Of a stretch of 64,000 bases of DNA, positions 46,047 through 54,577 are shown in pieces (positions within the stretch are counted from its first letter, which is position 1; every line of letters begins with the position of its first letter). A program made the translations under genes and the position numbers. Origin of the DNA: an uncultured Clostridia bacterium (lineage in GTDB: Bacteria; Bacillota; Clostridia; Christensenellales; CAG-314); contig CALVWF010000008.1 in NCBI GenBank assembly GCA_944364615.1, positions 21,745 through 85,744 on the forward strand, given 5' to 3'. The notes beneath the pieces were generated by a model. That model saw nothing but the letters and a program-made list of their open reading frames with translations, was not told the DNA's origin and searched no databases.

Positions 46047-46669
46047 TGAAACAGTACGACACAATTAAATCGGGCATTACCTATCAATACGAAACCGTCA
46101 TAGAAAAGTCACGGTTTATATCGCACGCAAGGCATGTGGACAGCGTGGAGGAAGCGACGGACTTTATCAATTCCGTGCGCAAGCAACACTTCGATGCCAC
46201 GCACAATTGCTACGGATACATATGCGACGACCGCGCCAAGTTTTCCGACGACGGCGAACCGCAGGGGACTGCGGGAATGCCCATTTACGAATGTATACGC
46301 AATAAAAATCTCAACAGAGTTTGCGTTGTCGTGACAAGATATTTCGGCGGAATCAAACTGGGAGCGGGCGGACTGGTAAGAGCGTACAACGGTGGTGCCG
46401 CAGGTGTGCTGTCTGTCGCCGAAGTGGTGTCTATGCGGCAGTGCGTGCGTTTTACGCTGTCTGTTGCCTACTCTTCGCTGAAACAAGTGCAGAAGACTCT
46501 TGACGGCAAAGCAGTCATTGAAAACATCGAATACGGCGTCGATGTTGTATTACAATGTCTGGTTTTGCAGGAAATGTACGATACTATTTTAGACATAGTA
46601 ACTGAAAACACCAACGGAAGGGCGATTTTTGCTTTAAAAGAGCAGTTGCTTTACCCGTATTCAATATGA
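46046..46669 (+). CDS. IMPACT/YigZ-family protein (YvyE-like)
   Basis: A 207-residue protein of the UPF0029/IMPACT family. The N-terminal domain has KSRFISHARHVDS, ATHNCYGYI, FSDDGEPQGTAGMPI and VVVTRYFGGIKLGAGGLVRAY, all diagnostic; the C-terminal ferredoxin-like domain is shorter. The molecular role is uncertain; relatives bind GTP or act in translation control. Its start overlaps the tyrS stop by one base, so it depends on tyrS translation. A terminator overlaps its stop codon. Confidence 0.92.
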   Translation: MKQYDTIKSGITYQYETVIEKSRFISHARHVDSVEEATDFINSVRKQHFDATHNCYGYICDDRAKFSDDGEPQGTAGMPIYECIRNKNLNRVCVVVTRYFGGIKLGAGGLVRAYNGGAAGVLSVAEVVSMRQCVRFTLSVAYSSLKQVQKTLDGKAVIENIEYGVDVVLQCLVLQEMYDTILDIVTENTNGRAIFALKEQLLYPYSI

Positions 46670-46690
46670 CCGTAGCAATACGGTCTTTTT
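46668..46690 (+). terminator. terminator overlapping the YigZ stop codon
   Basis: GACCGTA/TACGGTC with loop GCAA, then five T. The stem begins inside the TGA stop at 46667-46669. Confidence 0.75.
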
Positions 46691-46718
46691 GTATCAATAC
46701 CGTAAAAAGGAGATTAAA

Positions 46719-47360
46719 ATGTCAAAAACAATGCTTAAAGGTTCACCCTTGCTTGCGCCTTTGCCTGTCGTAATGGTGAGTATGGGCGACGAAACGGACA
46801 AAAATATAATTACCGTAGCGTGGTGCGGAGTCGTATGCAGCAATCCTCCGCGAGTTTACATTTCCGTCAGAAAGGAAAGACATTCGCATTCACTTCTGAA
46901 AAAGCACGGATGTTTTGTCATAAACCTTACATCAAAGGATCTGGTTGCAGCCTGTGACTATTGCGGTATACGTAGCGGCAGGGACGTCGACAAGTTTAAA
47001 GAGATGGAACTTACCGCCGTCAAGGCAAATCTGGTCGATGCTCCTCTTATAGCGGAAAGCCCCGTTTGTCTGGAATGTAAAGTGTTCGACGTGCTTGACC
47101 TCGGTTCACACGATATGTTTTTGGCGGACGTGCTTGCTGTTGACGTAGATGACAGCATCATGACCGACGGAGGCAAGGCTGATTTTGAAAAAGCGCAACT
47201 GGTGTGCTATTCTCACGGCGAATATTATTCTGTGGCAAAACATCTCGGCAGATTCGGTTTTGCCGCGCAGAAAAAGTTTATCAGAGACAACGGAAAGGGC
47301 GTCAATGTAAACATTGACAACGCTACGCTGACAAAGCGTAACGAAAACAAGAACAAGTAA
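46719..47360 (+). CDS. flavin reductase family protein
   Basis: A 213-residue FMN-binding split-barrel protein of the flavoredoxin/FlaRed type: start PLPVVMVSMGDETDKNIITVAWCGVVC, then PPRVYISVRKERHSHSLL, which contacts FMN. Substrate and partner unknown; relatives serve electron transfer in anaerobes. ATG 46719 follows AAAAGGAG; a longer frame from 46689 includes the terminator and is rejected. pcrA follows 21 bases downstream in the same direction but is functionally unrelated. Confidence 0.88.
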   Translation: MSKTMLKGSPLLAPLPVVMVSMGDETDKNIITVAWCGVVCSNPPRVYISVRKERHSHSLLKKHGCFVINLTSKDLVAACDYCGIRSGRDVDKFKEMELTAVKANLVDAPLIAESPVCLECKVFDVLDLGSHDMFLADVLAVDVDDSIMTDGGKADFEKAQLVCYSHGEYYSVAKHLGRFGFAAQKKFIRDNGKGVNVNIDNATLTKRNENKNK

Positions 47361-47381
47361 TCGCAAGGCAACGGAGTAAAC

Positions 47382-49556
47382 ATGCTACAACAATTAAACG
47401 ACGAACAACTGCAGGCCGTCACAGCGCCGATGGGACCTGTGCTGGTTCTCGCCGGTGCGGGAAGCGGCAAGACTCGTGTGCTTACCAACAGAATATTGTA
47501 TCTTGTGCATGAAATGGGCGTCAGTCCTTCCGAGATACTTGCCATCACTTTTACAAACAAGGCAGCCAACGAGATGAAAAGCAGGCTGTGGCAGTCCGAT
47601 TGTAATGCGTCGCTGATGCACATTTCAACCATACACTCGTTTTGCGTCACCGTGTTGCGTCGCGAGGCGGAGCGTACGGGCAGAACGAGCAACTTTTCCA
47701 TTTACGACGAAGAGGAAAAAAAGAGAGTCGTAAAGAGAATACTTAAATCAGTCAATGAAGATGTGGATGCAAGTATCGTGGAGGAGTTTTGCGACAGCAT
47801 TTCCCGCATAAAAAACGACGCCGCGGTAGACTTTGACAACTTTGGCGAAAACAACGTGCGTGAGGACGAACAACTGGATTCGTGCGCCGACAAACTGGGC
47901 GTTGGCGGGGTGTCGGGAGTAATCAAGGAATATGCCCGACAAATGAGCGGTAACAATGCGCTGGATTTCGACGATCTGCTGTATTATGTCTACCGTATAT
48001 TTTCCCGGTGCCCCGATGTGCTGGAAAAGTACAGCGACAGATACCGTTATATTCTGATAGACGAATTTCAGGACACCAACAAAGTGCAGTACAACATCTT
48101 TCGTTTGCTTGCCCGAAAGTACCGCAACATATTCGTGGTAGGGGATGACGATCAGTCTATTTACGGCTGGAGGGGTGCGGATGTACGCAATATTCTCAAT
48201 TTCGAAAAGGATTTCCCCGGTGCAAAGGTTTACAAACTGCAACAGAACTACCGTTCCACTAAAAACATTCTCAATGTGGCAAACGAAATTATAGCCAAAA
48301 ATTCCGATCGCTACGACAAAAAACTGTTTACGGACAATTCGGAGGGAGTCAAGGCGCAACTGTATTCCGCTTACAACGAATCGGAAGAAGCGTACTATGT
48401 CTTGTCACAAATCAGCGGGTTGCGCAAGTTCGGTTACAGGTTGCGTGATTGCGCAATACTGATGCGTGTAAACGCCCTGTCGCGAACATTCGAACAGGAA
48501 TGCTCCGTCAACCGCATACCTTACAAGATTTTTGGCGGATTTAAGTTTTACGAGCGCAAAGAAATAAAGGACGTGCTTGCCTATTTCAAGATAATCGCAA
48601 ATCCCTATGACTTCGAGGCATTCTCACGCGCGGTAAACGTTCCCGTAAGGCGCGGGATAGGAGAAACCACTTTGTCGAGAGTGGGAGAGTTGGCAACGCG
48701 TTACTCGCTGTCGCCGGTGCATATTATTGCCGATCCCCTCAATATGCATGAAATTGCTTCCGCTTCTCGCAAGAAACTGGAAGACTTTTATTTACTGTAT
48801 CAGCAGTTGTATGCCATGTCCAAGACTTTACCTTTAAGTCAGTTTGCCGACGAGATGGTGGCAAAACTCGGATTTGTCGACGTCTACCGTGCCAACGACG
48901 AAGACGACAGAGCGATGAACGTTTCGGAATTGCTCAATTCGGTAAAAATTTTCAGTACGGACAATCCGGGAGCAACGTTGTCCGACTACATACAGTCGGT
49001 TGCGCTGATAGCGGACAAAGAAGATCCTGACGACAGTGAAGACTATGTGACTGTGGCAACCATTCACGCCGTAAAAGGACTGGAATTCAAGGCTGTTTTT
49101 GTGGTAGGTATGGAAGAGGGTATTTTCCCGAGCAAGAGGTCAACTTACGACCTTCATTCGTTGCAGGAGGAAAGACGTCTGATGTATGTCGCGGTAACGC
49201 GGGCGAAGGAGCGGTTGTTTTTGACCTGCGCGCAAAGTCGTTATATGTACGGCAAGAGCGAACAGCATCTTCCCAGTAAATATTTTTCCGAAGTCAAGGC
49301 GATGTACCATGTTCCCGTACAGCGTGCGGCTCCCGTAAATCTCAGCAGGACTTCATCCGATGCGCGGGGAGCGCAGACTTACATCAAGGGAAAACAACAA
49401 CAGTTTGACAAGTTCAAGACGGGTGTGCGCGTCAGACACAGTGTTTTCGGCGAAGGTACCGTAACAAAATGCGACAACGGTATCGCAACAATACAGTTTG
49501 ACGGATGCGGAAGCAAGGTACTTGTATTGCAGTTTGCTCCGTTGGAAATAATCTGA
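47382..49556 (+). CDS. pcrA: ATP-dependent DNA helicase PcrA
   Basis: A superfamily 1A 3'-5' helicase for repair and for clearing stalled complexes. The 724-residue protein has Q-motif LNDEQLQAV, Walker A GAGSGKTR (25-32), DEFQDTN, GDDDQSIYGWRGAD, QNYRST, VATIHAVKGLEF and VAVTRAKERL in order. The C-terminus ends in a Tudor-like segment (VRHSVFGEGTVTKC). ATG follows CGGAG. The pcrA-ligA order is common in Firmicutes. Confidence 0.98.
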   Translation: MLQQLNDEQLQAVTAPMGPVLVLAGAGSGKTRVLTNRILYLVHEMGVSPSEILAITFTNKAANEMKSRLWQSDCNASLMHISTIHSFCVTVLRREAERTGRTSNFSIYDEEEKKRVVKRILKSVNEDVDASIVEEFCDSISRIKNDAAVDFDNFGENNVREDEQLDSCADKLGVGGVSGVIKEYARQMSGNNALDFDDLLYYVYRIFSRCPDVLEKYSDRYRYILIDEFQDTNKVQYNIFRLLARKYRNIFVVGDDDQSIYGWRGADVRNILNFEKDFPGAKVYKLQQNYRSTKNILNVANEIIAKNSDRYDKKLFTDNSEGVKAQLYSAYNESEEAYYVLSQISGLRKFGYRLRDCAILMRVNALSRTFEQECSVNRIPYKIFGGFKFYERKEIKDVLAYFKIIANPYDFEAFSRAVNVPVRRGIGETTLSRVGELATRYSLSPVHIIADPLNMHEIASASRKKLEDFYLLYQQLYAMSKTLPLSQFADEMVAKLGFVDVYRANDEDDRAMNVSELLNSVKIFSTDNPGATLSDYIQSVALIADKEDPDDSEDYVTVATIHAVKGLEFKAVFVVGMEEGIFPSKRSTYDLHSLQEERRLMYVAVTRAKERLFLTCAQSRYMYGKSEQHLPSKYFSEVKAMYHVPVQRAAPVNLSRTSSDARGAQTYIKGKQQQFDKFKTGVRVRHSVFGEGTVTKCDNGIATIQFDGCGSKVLVLQFAPLEII

Positions 49557-49589
49557 TTTAAATTACTGTCATATTTCGGAGGTGCTCTC

Positions 49590-51536
49590 ATGACAATGCG
49601 TGAAATGGTAGACCAACTGAATAAATGGGCTTATGAATACTACGTGCTGGACGCTCCTACGGTTGCCGACACACAGTACGACGCACTGTACGACCAACTG
49701 TCCGCAATGGAAAAAAGCACTGGTGTCGTATTGGAAGACAGTCCTACAAAGCGAGTCGGCGGCGAACCTTTAAAGGTATTTTTGCCCCACAAGCACATCA
49801 AGAGACTGTACAGCCTCGACAAGGTTCAGAGTTTCAATGAGTTGGAAGAATGGATAAACAAAGTCATTTCCGTCGTAGGTCCCACCGTATTTACGGTAGA
49901 ACTTAAATACGACGGACTTACGATAAACTGCACTTACAGCAACGGTAAATTTTTGGGAGCGAGTACCCGCGGAAACGGAATCGAAGGTGAAGACGTCACC
50001 GCACAGGTGCTGACGGTTAAAAGCGTTCCTCTGTCAATAGATTTCGATGGATTTGCCGAAATTCAGGGGGAAGGTATAATGCGACTTTCCGCTCTCGAAG
50101 CCTACAACCGCAAACATCCCGATGAGCCTTTGAAAAACGCACGCAACGCGGCTGCCGGCGCAATACGCAATCTTGATCCCGCCGTTACGGCGGAAAGAAA
50201 CCTTGACGTAGTGTTTTACAGTACGGGTTATACCGAAGGAATGACGGTCGGTTCGCAGACGGAACTGGTGCAGTTCCTGAAAAACAACCGTTTCAAGACA
50301 AACTTCGTGTTCGAAGAAGCGTCGGATTTTCCTTCCGTCAAAGCGGTGATAGAAAAGATTGCCGAACAACGCGGCAGTTACGATTTTCTGATAGACGGAG
50401 TAGTCATAAAAGTCAACGATTACGCAACGCGTGAATTGCTCGGATATACCGACAAATTTCCCAAGTGGGCTGTAGCCTACAAATTCGACGCCGAACAGGT
50501 AATGACCAGACTCGAAGAGGTTCGTTGGCAAGTAGGACGTACAGGCAAACTTACGCCGATTGGCGTGCTGTCGCCCGTTGACCTGTGCGGTGCGACCATA
50601 AGCAGGGCAACGCTCAACAACATGGGCGACATCAGACGCAAAAAATTGAAAGTCAACGCGGATGTGTTCATTCGCAGGAGCAACGATGTCATACCCGAGG
50701 TTTTGGGACTTGCGCAGGACTATTCCGACAGTATGGAAATAGAAAAGCCCGACAGATGTCCCTCATGCGGAAGCAAGTTGGTGGAACGCGGCGCAAATCT
50801 GTACTGTCCCGATTCGCTGCATTGCCTCACTCAGATTGTAGGCCGTATTGATCATTACTGCACCAAGTCCGCTTGCAACATAGAGGGGCTGTCGGAAAAA
50901 ACGGTAAGGGCAATGGTGGAAAAACTCAACGTGTCATCGCCCGCCGATCTTTACGATCTGACGGCGGAGGACCTGTCCCGTCTGGACGGATTTAAAGACA
51001 AAAAAATTTCCAACGTTTTAAAGTCTATCGAAGCAAGCAAAAGCGTATCGCTTGCGGGACTTATATACGCATTGGGAATAGACAACATCGGGACAGTTAC
51101 CGCCAGAGACCTTGCACGCACATTCCGTTCGTTGGAAAACCTTAAAAAAGCCGATGTGGCGACTTTGTCTGCCATCGATCAGATTGGCGATGTTGTAGCG
51201 CAAGGTATAGTCGACTATTTTGCCGACAAAGAAAATCTTATGGCGTTGGATAAACTTGCCGCGCACGGTATAAATCCAGTATATTCCGAAAACGTAAATA
51301 CCGGCGGAGTATTTTCCGGCAAAAAAGTCGTGCTGACAGGTTCACTCAAAAAATATACACGTTCGGAAGCGGGAAAGATAATTGAAAGTTTGGGCGGACA
51401 GTTGTCTTCTTCCGTCACGTCTACCGTCAATCTCGTTGTGGCGGGCGAGGCAGCGGGCAGTAAACTCGACAAGGCGCGTCAACTGGGAATAGAGGTCATA
51501 GACGAAGATACCTTTATTTCCCTGATAAGCAAGTGA
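49590..51536 (+). CDS. ligA: NAD-dependent DNA ligase
   Basis: It seals nicks in replication and repair, using NAD. The 648-residue protein has the adenylated lysine in VELKYDGL (Lys106), then the OB fold, the zinc finger (CPSCG...CPDSLHC), helix-hairpin-helix repeats and a C-terminal BRCT domain (about 570-648, with VVLTGSLKKYTRSEA and VVAGEAAGSKLDKA). ATG follows CGGAGGT. The N-terminal domain Ia is short compared with the 670-residue family. Last gene of the pcrA-ligA pair. Confidence 0.98.
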   Translation: MTMREMVDQLNKWAYEYYVLDAPTVADTQYDALYDQLSAMEKSTGVVLEDSPTKRVGGEPLKVFLPHKHIKRLYSLDKVQSFNELEEWINKVISVVGPTVFTVELKYDGLTINCTYSNGKFLGASTRGNGIEGEDVTAQVLTVKSVPLSIDFDGFAEIQGEGIMRLSALEAYNRKHPDEPLKNARNAAAGAIRNLDPAVTAERNLDVVFYSTGYTEGMTVGSQTELVQFLKNNRFKTNFVFEEASDFPSVKAVIEKIAEQRGSYDFLIDGVVIKVNDYATRELLGYTDKFPKWAVAYKFDAEQVMTRLEEVRWQVGRTGKLTPIGVLSPVDLCGATISRATLNNMGDIRRKKLKVNADVFIRRSNDVIPEVLGLAQDYSDSMEIEKPDRCPSCGSKLVERGANLYCPDSLHCLTQIVGRIDHYCTKSACNIEGLSEKTVRAMVEKLNVSSPADLYDLTAEDLSRLDGFKDKKISNVLKSIEASKSVSLAGLIYALGIDNIGTVTARDLARTFRSLENLKKADVATLSAIDQIGDVVAQGIVDYFADKENLMALDKLAAHGINPVYSENVNTGGVFSGKKVVLTGSLKKYTRSEAGKIIESLGGQLSSSVTSTVNLVVAGEAAGSKLDKARQLGIEVIDEDTFISLISK

Positions 51537-51585
51537 TTGCCGTAATATTATCTTAAAAAATACCTTAAATTGCTTTAAAAAGTAA

Positions 51586-51614
51586 TTGTAAAAAACTACG
51601 TATTGTGGTATAAT
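51586..51614 (+). promoter_or_regulatory. promoter of the yicC-to-spoVM housekeeping cluster
   Basis: TTGTAA (51586-51591), 17-base spacer, TATAAT (51609-51614), 41 bases ahead of the YicC gene. Confidence 0.7.
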
Positions 51615-51654
51615 GCAAGATACGAAAAGTTAGTCATTGTACAGGAGACTTGTT

Positions 51655-52530
51655 ATGAACAGCATGACCGGTTACGGCAAGGCCGTCGTTACAAAACAGG
51701 GAAGGGAACTGTGCGTTGAACTGAAGAGCGTAAACCACCGTTTTCTGGACATAAGCACCAAGATTCCCCGAATGTTTATCAGTTGCGAAGACATCATTCG
51801 CAACGGTTTGTCCGAAGGGCTAAGCAGAGGTCATGTGGATGTCTACCTCAATTACACCGTCACAGAAGACGTGGCAAAGACGATCGATGTAGATTACGCT
51901 TTGGCGGAAGGTTACATTAACGCCGCGTCAAACCTCAAAGAACGTTTCGGGCTCAACGATGACTTTACGTTGACTTCGCTTATGCGTACGCCCGACGTGT
52001 TACAGGTACGCAGGGAAGAGGAGTCGGAGGAAATATTGCGTGAAATGCTCGGCGAAGGCATTGCCAAAGCGGTAGAGGCGCTCAACGCAATGCGTCGCAG
52101 CGAGGGGGAGAAGTTGTGCAGAGACATCTCTTCGCGTATAGATACCATTGAACAACTGCTTGACCGCATCAGGGAGTTTGCTCCTAAGGTGGTGACGGAT
52201 TACCGCAACAAGTTGCAGCAACGTATTCAGGAAGTGCTTGAGGGTGTGGAAGTCGATCAGGCGAAACTGCTCAACGAAGTGGCTTTCTTTACCGACAAAA
52301 GCAATATCGACGAAGAAATAACACGTCTTGACAGTCACATCGCACACGCACGTCAGTTGTTGTCGGATGAGCATCCTGCGGGTCGCAAGTTGGATTTTCT
52401 CATTCAGGAATTTAACCGCGAGGCAAATACCATTTGCAGCAAATCCAATAATGCCCAATTGACCGACATAGCACTTGCGCTTAAAAACGAAATCGAAAAA
52501 GTGCGCGAGCAGGTTCAGAATCTCGAATGA
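51655..52530 (+). CDS. YicC/YloC-family endoribonuclease
   Basis: A 291-residue protein with the family start SMTGYGKAVV (about 3-12), ELKSVNHRFLDISTKIPR, and a C-terminal DUF1732 segment KLDFLIQEFNREANTICSKSNN. Relatives are RNases acting in mRNA decay. ATG 51655 follows ACAGGAG; an upstream start at 51637 lies before that site. In B. subtilis remA comes next and then gmk; here gmk follows 57 bases later with no remA. Confidence 0.93.
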   Translation: MNSMTGYGKAVVTKQGRELCVELKSVNHRFLDISTKIPRMFISCEDIIRNGLSEGLSRGHVDVYLNYTVTEDVAKTIDVDYALAEGYINAASNLKERFGLNDDFTLTSLMRTPDVLQVRREEESEEILREMLGEGIAKAVEALNAMRRSEGEKLCRDISSRIDTIEQLLDRIREFAPKVVTDYRNKLQQRIQEVLEGVEVDQAKLLNEVAFFTDKSNIDEEITRLDSHIAHARQLLSDEHPAGRKLDFLIQEFNREANTICSKSNNAQLTDIALALKNEIEKVREQVQNLE

Positions 52531-52587
52531 TTTTCCCACTGCGGGATACTTCAAACAGTAACTTTAAACAGTTTTGGAAGGTAATTT

Positions 52588-53148
52588 ATGCAAAAGAAAG
52601 GTAGATTGATTATTTTATCGGGGCCTAGCGGAGCAGGCAAGGGTACCATTTGCGCCGAATTGTTGCGAAAAATGCCCGAACTGATTATTTCACGTTCCGT
52701 CACAACGCGTCAGCCCCGTCCCAACGAACAAAAGAACCGCAGTTACGTATTTGTGACAACCGAAGAATTTCTTAAGATGGTGCACGACAACGAATTGCTG
52801 GAATACGATCAGCATTTTGAAAATTATTACGGAACGCCCAAGAGATTTGTCATAGACATGCTCAATTTCGGCAAAGACGTAATATTGGAAATAGACGTAA
52901 AGGGTGCGTTGCAGGTAAAGCAGAATTTTCCCGAAAGTCTGCTGTTTTTCGTGGAGGCGCCCAGCGAAGAGGATCTTTACAAGCGTCTTAAAAAACGCGG
53001 CACGGAAAGCGAAGAAAAAATTCAGATACGTATGGCAAGAAGCCGCCTGGAAATTGCACAGAAGAGCAAGTACGATTTCTGTATAATGAACGACAATCTT
53101 GACCGTGCGGTAGACGAGATCATAGACATTCTCAAAAGGAGGAACTGA
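52588..53148 (+). CDS. gmk: guanylate kinase
   Basis: It phosphorylates GMP to GDP. The 186-residue protein has the P-loop GPSGAGKGT (12-20), the GMP-binding SRSVTTRQPRPNE and YDQHFENYYGT segments, and DVKGALQVK. Full length. ATG follows GGAAGG. Two bases separate its stop from rpoZ. Confidence 0.97.
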   Translation: MQKKGRLIILSGPSGAGKGTICAELLRKMPELIISRSVTTRQPRPNEQKNRSYVFVTTEEFLKMVHDNELLEYDQHFENYYGTPKRFVIDMLNFGKDVILEIDVKGALQVKQNFPESLLFFVEAPSEEDLYKRLKKRGTESEEKIQIRMARSRLEIAQKSKYDFCIMNDNLDRAVDEIIDILKRRN

Positions 53149-53150
53149 CA

Positions 53151-53342
53151 ATGATTAACAAACCACCCATTGACGAACTTACGGAACTGGCAGGCAACAA
53201 GTATGTTCTGTGCTGTGCTATTACCAAGCGCGCAAAGGAACTTAATGAACTGCAGAAGTCGGGCGAGATAAGCATAGATGCCAAGACTATTTCATTAGCC
53301 GCCGAAGAATTTGCTAACGGCGAAACCCAACTTAAAAAGTAA
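53151..53342 (+). CDS. rpoZ: RNA polymerase omega subunit
   Basis: A 63-residue subunit that helps assemble the beta-prime subunit. It matches omega by its PPIDELTELAGNKYVLCCAITKRAKELNE start and a following helix ending AAEEF; family members read NKYxLvxaxAKRAReL. Position between gmk and coaBC is the standard one. AAGGAGG lies inside the end of gmk. Confidence 0.93.
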   Translation: MINKPPIDELTELAGNKYVLCCAITKRAKELNELQKSGEISIDAKTISLAAEEFANGETQLKK

Positions 53343-53401
53343 TCGGAGTGCCGTAAAACCTCAGTGTGTTTTTACGGCACATTCTATATAAGGAGTTTTT
53401 T

Positions 53402-54577
53402 ATGCTCACAGGTAAAAAAATCGTAGTAGGCGTAAGCGGAGGCATAGCGGTATACAAGGTGTGTTACCTTGTAAGACGTCTTAAAGATCTCAATGCCGAA
53501 GTAGATGTCGTAATGACGGAAAATGCGGCAAAGTTTGTTTCGCCGCTGACCTTTGAAACGCTGTCGGGTCGCCCCGTTACAGTCGATATCGTCAAGGAGG
53601 GGTACAACGGTCTTGTACCGCACATCACTCTTGCCAACAAGGCTGACATGATTGTTGTTTGCCCCGCAACGGCAAATATAATAGGCAAATACGCATCGGG
53701 TATTGCCGACGACGCGTTGTCGACATTGCTTGTCGCCGCCCATTGCCCTGTAATGCTTGCTCCGGCAATGAATGTCCACATGTACGAAAGTGCGGCTGTT
53801 CAGAGCAATCTTCAACTGTTGAAGTCAAGAGGAGTGCTGTTTGCCAACGCCACGGAAGGTTTTCTTGCCTGCGGTGAAACGGGCAAAGGACGTATGGCCG
53901 AACCGGATGAAATAGTTTCGCACATCGTCAAGGTGCTGACAATGCCTGAAGATCTTAAAGGCGTCAATGTTCTCGTGACATGCGGCGCAACCGCCGAACC
54001 GTTAGACGGTGTACGTTGTATTACCAACTATTCGAGCGGCAAGATGGGCTGCGCTATTGCCGAAAGAGCAATTCAAAGAGGCGCAAATGTGACAATGATA
54101 CTCGGAATTCACTCCGCCGCAGTACCTGCGGGAGCGCAGGTGGTCAGCGTAAGCACGACAGGTGAAATGTTCGAGGCAACGCTCAGCCGTGCCGAACAAT
54201 TCGACGTGTTTATAATGGCTGCGGCTCCTTGTGATTACCGTCCCGAACAGGTAAGCGACAGCAAGATTAAAAGCAGCGAACTGACTGTTCGGTTTGTTAA
54301 AAATCCCGACATCGCCAAGGCCGTAGGTCTGGTAAAAGGCAACAGAAAACTGGTGGTGTTTTCCGCCGAAACGGATCACGGCGAACAGTATGCCACTGCG
54401 AAGATGCAGGAAAAAAATGCCGATTTCGTTGTTCTCAACGATGTAAAAGCAAACAAGGTTTTCGGCAGCGATTACAACAAAGTAACTATAATCGACGGTA
54501 ACGGTAAAACCGATTACCCCAGTATGCCCAAAACAGATGTTGCCGACATAATTCTCGACAAGGTCGCAAGTCTATGA
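53402..54577 (+). CDS. coaBC: bifunctional CoaBC (phosphopantothenoylcysteine decarboxylase/synthetase)
   Basis: It makes 4'-phosphopantetheine in two steps of coenzyme A synthesis. Residues 1-180 form the FMN-dependent decarboxylase, with GVSGGIAVYK, the PAMNVHMY motif and FLACGETGKGRM holding the catalytic cysteine; residues 185-391 form the synthetase with TCGATAEPLDGVRCITNYSSGKMG-type binding. ATG 53402 follows AAGGAG; the frame extends upstream to 53366 but without a ribosome site. Its stop overlaps the priA start as ATGA. Confidence 0.97.
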   Translation: MLTGKKIVVGVSGGIAVYKVCYLVRRLKDLNAEVDVVMTENAAKFVSPLTFETLSGRPVTVDIVKEGYNGLVPHITLANKADMIVVCPATANIIGKYASGIADDALSTLLVAAHCPVMLAPAMNVHMYESAAVQSNLQLLKSRGVLFANATEGFLACGETGKGRMAEPDEIVSHIVKVLTMPEDLKGVNVLVTCGATAEPLDGVRCITNYSSGKMGCAIAERAIQRGANVTMILGIHSAAVPAGAQVVSVSTTGEMFEATLSRAEQFDVFIMAAAPCDYRPEQVSDSKIKSSELTVRFVKNPDIAKAVGLVKGNRKLVVFSAETDHGEQYATAKMQEKNADFVVLNDVKANKVFGSDYNKVTIIDGNGKTDYPSMPKTDVADIILDKVASL

